Shown: one piece after another, positions 58,401-64,000 of the stretch
How positions within the stretch are numbered: position 1 is the first letter of the stretch
Layout: each line of letters begins with the position of its first letter
NCBI GenBank assembly: GCA_029262895.1
Contig: JAJCYM010000062.1
Coordinates: 57,559-121,558, forward strand
DNA from: Roseivirga sp.
GTDB lineage: Bacteria > Bacteroidota > Bacteroidia > Cytophagales > Cyclobacteriaceae
Direction: 5' to 3'
DNA: 64,000 nucleotides
Notes under the pieces: generated by a model
Database searches by the model: none
Seen by the model: the letters and a program-made list of their open reading frames with translations, nothing else
What the model was told of the DNA's origin: nothing
Program-made: the position numbers and the translations under genes

Positions 58401-58967
58401 AACAATTTTGATATTTGGAATAGCGGTCCGGTAATGCCGGAATCTGTTGAGATCACTAAGGACACCCTACTTCAGGCCCTGGAAAAACGGGTGGAATATG
58501 TGAGTTACGATAGTGATAATAACCCTGTGGAAATAAAACAGATAGGCGGCACTCCCCGCTCATTTATATGGGGACATGACGCAGCACTGCCAATTATCCA
58601 GGCAGATAATATCCATTATGACAGTTTGCAGACGGCTGTCTCATGGGCAGTAACCAATATGACCAGTCAACCTGCGGGGGTGACTGATTTAGAGTCACTG
58701 CTAGACTATATAGGTCCAATGACCTCTCAAAGTCAGATTGACGCCTGGACAAACTTCAATTCCAAATTGAGAGAGCATAGCAGTATATCGAGTTCAGTCA
58801 TGCTCATTTCAATGGTTTACAACCCCTTGAAGAGCATGTTGGCCCAGACGGACCCCAATGGGCTGCATACCTTTTATGAATACGACAGTATGGGCAGGCT
58901 GAAACGGGTGATAGACAATGATGGCAATGTCATCCAAACTTATAAGTACAACTTCAAAGGACAATAA
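55476..58967 (+). CDS. RHS/YD-repeat-like secreted protein
   Basis: An 1163-residue protein with signal peptide MKNFFKLLITLLAVLVPLGLYGQ. The N-terminal part (PPSPEASGFIEYGKTDINYHLGRPNISVPIYN and LPITLSYSASGIKTQQMASNVGLGWTL) is characteristic of Bacteroidota RHS-like proteins. The C-terminus carries RHS/YD signatures (SMLAQTDPNGLHTFYEYDSMGRLKRVIDNDGN) and stops at YKYNFKGQ, without the hyper-variable toxin tip expected of a polymorphic RHS toxin. It may thus be a fibre or carrier subunit, or a naturally tip-less form. It sits 7 bp after a tail-fibre-like gene and 2 bp before the next gene. Confidence 0.85.
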   Translation: MKNFFKLLITLLAVLVPLGLYGQNEGADMQKMVQIPPSPEASGFIEYGKTDINYHLGRPNISVPIYNHQGREMSLPITLSYSASGIKTQQMASNVGLGWTLITGGAITRIKLGMADDDGQASPNWAGASAVQDIIDFSDSTDMGPGYAQPTAKINQFLAVQDGIEINSADSQADAYSLSTSTGLSTRIYWDYGTQKAYATDDPTLKITAGTDGNGRPTSWIVVDASGTKYEFTKTEQTEYTFSIEANEYTSNYVSAWFLDKITSPNGKDVYEFNYTYEQYWQAQEELLAITSITNRPTASGHATTAGGLACPVIPSTEAWSNPSFYKIRQQTPTSITWNGETIFSLFYASNRLDIPSGKEITSARVYKGFELLKEISFHYSHFGDVNANDRLKVRLKLDSLIIDGKYNTATPPPGENEVWKFEYDNPDLVPSRATLGVDYWGFYNGKTNNTSTVPSATWGSYNFTGGDRSPDVTKSVYGTLKKMYFPTGGYNELNYEAHDQIDISETIITDYSSLGSVSEGTDVNDTNAFCFSSPATAPNSMTGTITVDGESKSLKIAVSGGPATLAPGEFVVAYLFPETTGWDHCYADSVATAGTGIEQYVGNQIVELPLDTMSAGTYRYLVYNSFPNSMASLSYGQLDTVTNTSISNTIGGFRIASIQSKQADGTVSLTREFEYDDSIEQTNLNFIELKTTRLEDDQVSNFTCQTFYRYSNNRNTGNGKDVTYGEVTEKLTNAGVDNGYTVYKFAHGTSLEGTLPIHTGGQNEGKLIETSVYDTNDVLLQKTENFYSVQKLSGNLSGVDRVNNLVFEAEETIVGVRVKYANGSDTTLTYDYVTNEPGTAFPAQCLYNTCVESTWTRYNIRHYNLDAYFSKLDSSMVTQYFDSDSVVSMTAYTYDQTKHFQLLQQETEDSQGNTLVSKNYYPDDVIDTLTLLGGAITASELEAIDSMKIDAYHQINRVIQSEQYKNSGLKSITRNNFDIWNSGPVMPESVEITKDTLLQALEKRVEYVSYDSDNNPVEIKQIGGTPRSFIWGHDAALPIIQADNIHYDSLQTAVSWAVTNMTSQPAGVTDLESLLDYIGPMTSQSQIDAWTNFNSKLREHSSISSSVMLISMVYNPLKSMLAQTDPNGLHTFYEYDSMGRLKRVIDNDGNVIQTYKYNFKGQ

Positions 58968-58969
58968 TC

Positions 58970-59482
58970 ATGAGACAGGATCAGAAAACAATAAGCCGAA
59001 ATTTACAAGGCGCCAATATCTTGAGAATCGTTCTTTCGATAGGCTTTATAATAAGTTCAATAGCTATGTCTGTACCTCCTGTTTATGGGCAACAGGACAA
59101 GTCGGCCATTCAACTAGATGAATTGCAAGGGACATGGAAGTTTGACTACGCACAGTCCAAAGCTAGAATTGAAAAGAGTAAAAAAGATCGTTTCGGTTTG
59201 GGAAATGCGGCAATGAATGCAAAAACCGAAGAGCTGTACAAAGGCAGAATCTATGTCTTTAACTCCGATAACTCATTTGAGTTAAGGGCTGCTAACGGAG
59301 CCTCCCTAAAAGGTAAGTGGGAATTGTCACAAAATGGGAAACGGTTAACCTTTAACTACCCATCAGGAACTGCGCGTAGTTACCGGGTGGTCTCCAGTGA
59401 TAATAGCCAACTGGTTTTAAAAGAGGATGCTTCCGACAAGGACAAGAGGCTGTTTACCGAATTATTCTTAATCAAACAATAA
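58970..59482 (+). CDS. Small secreted lipocalin-like protein
   Basis: A 170-residue protein. The N-terminus has a polar lead and one hydrophobic stretch (about 20-37) ending near VYGQQ, a likely cleavage site. The mature part (LDELQGTWKFDYAQSKARIEKSKKDRFG, GRIYVFNSDNSFELRAANGASLKGKWELSQNGKRLTF) has the GTW start and beta-hairpins of lipocalin-like domains. No named family could be assigned. It starts 2 bp after the RHS-like gene and ends 12 bp before the giant repeat gene, so it belongs to the same transcript. It might be a chaperone or an accessory factor for these large proteins. Confidence 0.7.
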   Translation: MRQDQKTISRNLQGANILRIVLSIGFIISSIAMSVPPVYGQQDKSAIQLDELQGTWKFDYAQSKARIEKSKKDRFGLGNAAMNAKTEELYKGRIYVFNSDNSFELRAANGASLKGKWELSQNGKRLTFNYPSGTARSYRVVSSDNSQLVLKEDASDKDKRLFTELFLIKQ

Positions 59483-59494
59483 ACAAAGCAGATC

Positions 59495-62400
59495 ATGAGA
59501 ATAATTAGAGATTTTAATAGACCAAACCAATTACTCAGAATATTGAGTATATCAGTTTTGCTTTGTCTTTCTTCGTTTTACACACAAGCTCAGTATACCA
59601 TAAGCGGACCGAGTTCAGCGGTAAGTGGAGAGATTAAGACCTATACTATCACCAATTCCAATATCAGTCAGATCATTTGGAATATTACAGGTGGGCTACA
59701 GAATTCAACCTCCAACTCCGGAAACACTTATACGGTTGATGTAGACTGGAATCAGGCCAATGCCGGCAATAAGGTTTTTGGTTCAATTCAAACACTCGAC
59801 TTCGAGCTGGTTTCTACCAATACAATCAATGTAACGGTATCATCCCCACCCCCCAGTACGCCTGTGGCACCCACAGTTTCTTCCCAGGTCTGCGGCACCA
59901 CCACACTTTCCAGGGGTACACCGCCAAGTGGCGTTGTATGGTACTGGCAAGGGACCACTGCGCTGGGGACGAGTACAAGTAATTCTAATAGCACTTATAA
60001 TATTACCACTGACGGCACCTACTATTTAAGGGCTTATGAAAGTTCGACACAATTGTGGAGCACCAGCGCTGCCAGTGTGGTTGCCAATGTGAATGAAGTG
60101 CCTTCGGTTCCCTCAACAAGTCAGGAAAGTAGCAAGACCGGTACATCATTTACTGCCAATTGGAGCAGTGCTACCGGAGCGGTCTCCTATCGATTAGATG
60201 TCTCTGAAAACAGCGGCTTTTCAAGTTTTGTGTCTGGTTACAACAACAAGTCTGTTACTGGTACTAGTCATACAGTTTCAGGGCTGACTTCCGGAAAAAA
60301 TTATTACTACAGGCTACGTAGTATTAGTGATGCTTCTTGTGCTTCAGCCAATTCGACAGTAATAACGGCCAATACCACAATTGCCGCACCCAATGCACTC
60401 GCGGAAAGCGGTAATGCACCCACCACCTTTGTGGCTAACTGGGCTGCTGTCAGTGGTGTCAGCAATTTCCTGCTTTATGTATCAGAGAACAGCAGTTTCT
60501 CTTCGCATGTCTCGGGATACAACGCCAAGGCCGTGACGGGCACGAATCATACAGTAACAGGTCTGATACCCGGTAAAAATTACTACTATCGACTCAAATC
60601 TGATGGGCCAAATGCAGATTCAGGTTACTCAGGACAAATTACTGCTAATACCACTATTTTCGCTCCTACTGCACAAGCTGAAAGCAGCAATGCGGCTACT
60701 AGCTTTGTGGCTAACTGGACCGCTGTAAGTGGAGTCAGTAATTTCCTGCTTTACGTATCGGAGAACAGCAGTTTTTCTTCTCATGTTTCAGGTTACAATG
60801 GCAAGTCTGTTACCGGTACAAGCCATACTGTAACGGGTTTGTTATCAGGCAAAAACTATTACTACCGACTCAAATCTGATGGGCCGAACGCTGATTCAGG
60901 ATACTCAGGACAGATTACCGCCAACACCACAATTGCTGCACCTACTGCACTAACCGAAAGCAGTAATGCAGTTACGTCCTTTGTGGCCAATTGGGCTGCC
61001 GTAAGTGGCGTCAGCAACTTTTTGCTTTATGTATCGGAGAACAGTAGTTTTTCTTCCCATGTTTCGGGTTACAATGGCAAGTCTGTTACCGGGACCAGTC
61101 ATACTGTAACGGGCTTGTTGTCAGGCAAAAACTATTATTACCGACTCAAATCTGATGGGGCGAACGCTGACTCAGGATACTCAGGACAGATTACCGCCAA
61201 CACCACGATTGCTGCACCTACGGCACTCTTCGAGACGAGTAATTCGCCTACCTCCTTTGTGGCCAACTGGACGGCCGTGAGTGGAGTCAGCAACTTCCTG
61301 CTTTATGTATCAGAGAATAGCAGCTTTTCTTCTCATGTTTCGGGCTACAACGCCAAATCTGTTACCGGGACCAGTCATAGTATAACAGGACTTCAATCTG
61401 GTAAAAACTATTATTACCGACTCAAATCTGATGGGTCCAACGCTGATTCAGGCTATTCAGGAATCGTTACTGCTAACACCACTATTGCCGCACCCACGGC
61501 ACAAGCGGCAAGCAGCACTTCGGCTACCAGCTTTGTAGCCAACTGGGCTGCCGTCAGTGGAGTCAGTAACTTCCTGCTCTATGTATCAGAGAGCAGCAGT
61601 TTTTCTACTCATGTCACAGGCTACAACGCTAAGTCTGTTACCGGCACAAGTCATACTGTAACTGGCCTGTTAACTGGCAAAACTTACTATTACAGGCTCA
61701 AATCTGATGGACCGAACGCTGACTCAGGCTACTCGGGACAGATTACAACCACGACCACCATTGCCGCACCTACTGCACTGGCCGAAAGCGGCAATGCGGT
61801 TACCTCCTTTGTAGCCAACTGGGCTGCGGTGAGCGGAGTAAGTAATTTCCTGCTTTACGTATCAGATAACAGTAGTTTTTCTTCCCATGTTTCGGGTTAC
61901 AATGGTAAGTCTGTCACCGGGACCAGTCATACTGTGACGGGCTTACTAACTGGCAAAAATTATTACTACCGCCTCAAATCTGATGGACCGGATGCCAACT
62001 CGGGATACTCAGGACAAATTACTGCCAACACAACAATCACCGCACCCAATGCACAAGCGGCAAGCAGCAATACGACTACCACCTTTGTAGCCAATTGGGC
62101 TGCCGTAAGTGGAGTAAGTAATTTCCTGCTTTATGTTTCCGATGATGATCAATTTTCTTTCAACCTACCAGGCTACAATGGTAAGTCTGTTACCGGGACC
62201 AGTCATACTGTAACGGGCTTGCTAACCGGCAAAAATTACTACTACAGGCTCAAATCCGTTGGATCAGATGCCAACTCGGGATACTCTGGGCAGATTACTG
62301 CCACGACTACGATTACCGCACCCGCTGCACAAACGGCAAGCAGCACTTTGGCTACCTCCTTTGTGGCTAACTGGACTGCTGTAAGCGGAGTCAGTAATTT

Positions 62401-64000
62401 CCTGCTTTATGTATCAGAGAACAGCAGTTTTTCTTCTCATATTACCGGCTACAATGGTAAGTCTGTTACCGGGACCAGTCATAGTGTGACGGGATTGCTA
62501 ACTGGCAAAAGTTATTACTATCGACTCAAATCCGTTGGACCGGATGCCAGTTCAGGCTACTCTGGAAACATTGCGGCCACCACCACAATTGCCGCACCCA
62601 CGGCACAAGCGGCAAGCAGCACTTCGGCTACCTCCTTTGTAGCGAATTGGGCTGCCGTGAGTGGAGTCAGTAATTTCCTGCTTTACGTATCTGAGAACAG
62701 CAGTTTTTCTTCTCACCTATCAGGCTACAATGGTAAATCCGTTACCGGCACCAGCCATACTGTAACAGGCTTGTTCTCAGGTAAAAACTATTATTATCGC
62801 CTCAAATCCGCTGGGCCGGATGCCAACTCAGGCTATTCAGGAAACATTACAGCCAATACTACGATTGCCGCACCCACTGCACAAGCGGCAAGCAGCAATA
62901 CCGCTACCTCCTTTGTGGCCAACTGGACTGCCGTGAGTGGAGTCAGCGACTTCCTGCTTTACGTATCTGAGAACAATAGTTTTTCTACTCATGTCACAGG
63001 TTACAATGGGCTCTCCGTTACCGGCACCAGTCATACTGTGACGGGCTTGCTCACTGGTAAAACTTATTACTACCGCCTCAAGTCTGATGGATCGAATTCT
63101 GATTCAGGCTACTCAGGAAACATTACCACCACTACCACAATTGCCGCACCCACCGCACAAGCAGCAAGCAGTAATGCGGGCACCTCTTTTGTGAGCAACT
63201 GGGCTGCCGTAAGTGGAGTAAGTAATTTCCTGCTTTATGTATCAGATAACAGCAATTTTTCTTCTCATGTTTCGGGTTACAATGGGCTCTCCGTTACCGG
63301 TACAAGCCATACTGTAACAGGCTTGTTGTCAGGTAAAAACTATTATTATCGCCTCAAATCTGATGGGCCGGACACTAACTCCGGCTACTCAGGACAGATT
63401 ACTACCATCACCACAATTGCCGCACCTACAGCACAGGCAGCCAGCATCAATACAGCGACCGCCTTCGCGGCTAATTGGACTGCAGTGAGTGGGGTAAGTG
63501 ACTTCCTGCTTTATGTATCAGATAACAGTAGCTTTTCTACTCATGTCACAGGCTATAATGGACTCTCTGTTACCGGGACCAGTCATACTGTGACAGGTTT
63601 ACTAACCGGCAAAACTTATTACTACCGCCTCAAATCTGATGGACCCAATTCTGATTCAGGTTACTCAGGAAACATTACAACCACCACTACGATTGCCGCA
63701 CCTACTGCACAGGCGGCAAGCAGCAATACAGCTACCAGCTTTGTGGCTAACTGGACTGCTGTGAGCGGGGTAAGTAATTTCCTGCTTTACGTCTCAGATA
63801 ACAGCAGTTTTTCCACTCATGTAACAGGTTACAATGGACTCTCCGTTACCGGGACCAGTCATACTGTGACAGGTTTACTAACTGGAAAAACTTATTACTA
63901 CCGCCTCAAATCTGATGGGCCGGATGATGATTCAGGCTATTCAGGACAGATTACAGCCACCACTACCATTGCCGCACCCACTCCACAAGCAGCAAGCAGC
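59495..64000 (+). CDS. Giant FN3-repeat surface protein (N-terminal part, runs off the window)
   Basis: At least 1502 residues; the open frame continues past the window edge. It starts at the ATG at 59495 with signal peptide-like residues (LSISVLLCLSSFYTQAQ). A PKD-like domain (YTISGPSSAVSGEIKTYTITNS) and an Ig-like domain (CGTTTLSRGTPPSGVVWYWQGTT) follow. The remainder is an array of fibronectin type III units of 92 residues. The same N-terminal layout heads the DUF6443/RHS giant proteins of Cytophagales, so an RHS region may follow outside the window; this is inference. It probably is exposed on or secreted from the cell. Confidence 0.88.
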   Translation, partial: MRIIRDFNRPNQLLRILSISVLLCLSSFYTQAQYTISGPSSAVSGEIKTYTITNSNISQIIWNITGGLQNSTSNSGNTYTVDVDWNQANAGNKVFGSIQTLDFELVSTNTINVTVSSPPPSTPVAPTVSSQVCGTTTLSRGTPPSGVVWYWQGTTALGTSTSNSNSTYNITTDGTYYLRAYESSTQLWSTSAASVVANVNEVPSVPSTSQESSKTGTSFTANWSSATGAVSYRLDVSENSGFSSFVSGYNNKSVTGTSHTVSGLTSGKNYYYRLRSISDASCASANSTVITANTTIAAPNALAESGNAPTTFVANWAAVSGVSNFLLYVSENSSFSSHVSGYNAKAVTGTNHTVTGLIPGKNYYYRLKSDGPNADSGYSGQITANTTIFAPTAQAESSNAATSFVANWTAVSGVSNFLLYVSENSSFSSHVSGYNGKSVTGTSHTVTGLLSGKNYYYRLKSDGPNADSGYSGQITANTTIAAPTALTESSNAVTSFVANWAAVSGVSNFLLYVSENSSFSSHVSGYNGKSVTGTSHTVTGLLSGKNYYYRLKSDGANADSGYSGQITANTTIAAPTALFETSNSPTSFVANWTAVSGVSNFLLYVSENSSFSSHVSGYNAKSVTGTSHSITGLQSGKNYYYRLKSDGSNADSGYSGIVTANTTIAAPTAQAASSTSATSFVANWAAVSGVSNFLLYVSESSSFSTHVTGYNAKSVTGTSHTVTGLLTGKTYYYRLKSDGPNADSGYSGQITTTTTIAAPTALAESGNAVTSFVANWAAVSGVSNFLLYVSDNSSFSSHVSGYNGKSVTGTSHTVTGLLTGKNYYYRLKSDGPDANSGYSGQITANTTITAPNAQAASSNTTTTFVANWAAVSGVSNFLLYVSDDDQFSFNLPGYNGKSVTGTSHTVTGLLTGKNYYYRLKSVGSDANSGYSGQITATTTITAPAAQTASSTLATSFVANWTAVSGVSNFLLYVSENSSFSSHITGYNGKSVTGTSHSVTGLLTGKSYYYRLKSVGPDASSGYSGNIAATTTIAAPTAQAASSTSATSFVANWAAVSGVSNFLLYVSENSSFSSHLSGYNGKSVTGTSHTVTGLFSGKNYYYRLKSAGPDANSGYSGNITANTTIAAPTAQAASSNTATSFVANWTAVSGVSDFLLYVSENNSFSTHVTGYNGLSVTGTSHTVTGLLTGKTYYYRLKSDGSNSDSGYSGNITTTTTIAAPTAQAASSNAGTSFVSNWAAVSGVSNFLLYVSDNSNFSSHVSGYNGLSVTGTSHTVTGLLSGKNYYYRLKSDGPDTNSGYSGQITTITTIAAPTAQAASINTATAFAANWTAVSGVSDFLLYVSDNSSFSTHVTGYNGLSVTGTSHTVTGLLTGKTYYYRLKSDGPNSDSGYSGNITTTTTIAAPTAQAASSNTATSFVANWTAVSGVSNFLLYVSDNSSFSTHVTGYNGLSVTGTSHTVTGLLTGKTYYYRLKSDGPDDDSGYSGQITATTTIAAPTPQAASS
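60149..64000 (+). repeat. 276-bp (92-residue) tandem FN3-coding repeats
   Basis: The segment coding for FVANW recurs at 60428, 60704, 60980, 61256, 61532, 61808, 62084, 62360, 62636, 62912, 63188, 63464 and 63740, always exactly 276 bp apart, with a more divergent first unit near 60149. The last visible unit is cut by the window. Units share most codons; the four last ones carry NGLSV instead of NGKSV or NAKSV, and the unit at 62084 has a variant loop (SDDDQFSFNLPGY). Confidence 0.95.

Noticed and set aside
60149..64000. CRISPR array
   Set aside because: The repeats are 276 bp and all coding in one frame with no spacers; they are a protein repeat array.

Overview
The window looks like a chromosomal segment of a Gram-negative Bacteroidota bacterium, most likely a marine-type member of the Cytophagales (Fulvivirga/Roseivirga-like). 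This is inferred from several things: large FtsX-type permeases without partner ATPases, a BF3164-like lipoprotein next to a small secreted peptide, DUF3109 and DUF6090 proteins, tail-fibre-like GIGT-repeat proteins and RHS-like proteins, frequent TTG starts, and -7 promoter boxes of the Bacteroidota TAnnTTTG type. No rRNA, tRNA, CRISPR array, IS transposase or prophage was seen.

Layout. 0-1.6 kb: a structured 132-bp tandem repeat and an unknown membrane protein. 1.6-10.6 kb: two large FtsX-like permeases, an AraC regulator, an unknown membrane protein, a DUF6090 protein and a MerR/TipAS-type regulator. 10.9-18.8 kb: an alpha-2-macroglobulin lipoprotein with an intact thioester motif, followed by penicillin-binding protein 1C. 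18.9-22.2 kb (minus strand): a membrane protein, a second AraC regulator, a MmcQ/YjbR protein and a fused MsrB-MsrA. Two copies of a palindromic, MITE-like repeat lie at 19.7 and 22.3 kb. 22.6-25.6 kb (minus): an NtrC-type sigma-54 activator, its histidine kinase and an acyl carrier protein. 25.8-27.8 kb (minus): a small secreted peptide, a BF3164-like beta-propeller lipoprotein and a thioredoxin-like lipoprotein, with a perfect 37-nt palindrome after the peptide gene. 28.3-31.9 kb: a tripartite exporter (adaptor, ABC ATPase, TolC-like) that lacks its own permease gene. 31.9-38.2 kb: housekeeping genes (LpxH, FtsH, RsfS, BirA, AhcY). 38.3-42.4 kb: two FkbM methyltransferases and two glycosyltransferases. 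42.4-51.4 kb: a DUF3109 protein, two closely related FtsX permeases flanking a secreted protein and a secreted HExxH peptidase, and a LytS/LytR two-component pair translationally coupled to the second permease. 52-64 kb: a five-gene co-directional surface or secretion cluster of two tail-fibre-like proteins, an RHS-like protein, a small lipocalin-like protein and a giant protein with a 276-bp FN3 repeat array that runs off the window.

How the parts fit. The NtrC/kinase pair, the permease-less exporter and four orphan FtsX permeases look like components of MacAB-TolC-like transport that are shared or assembled in trans. The LytS/LytR pair probably senses through, or is coupled to, the permease it overlaps. 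The 52-64 kb cluster is probably one transcription unit building a large cell-surface or polymorphic RHS-type protein. These functional links are inferences from gene order; family assignments rest on visible motifs only.
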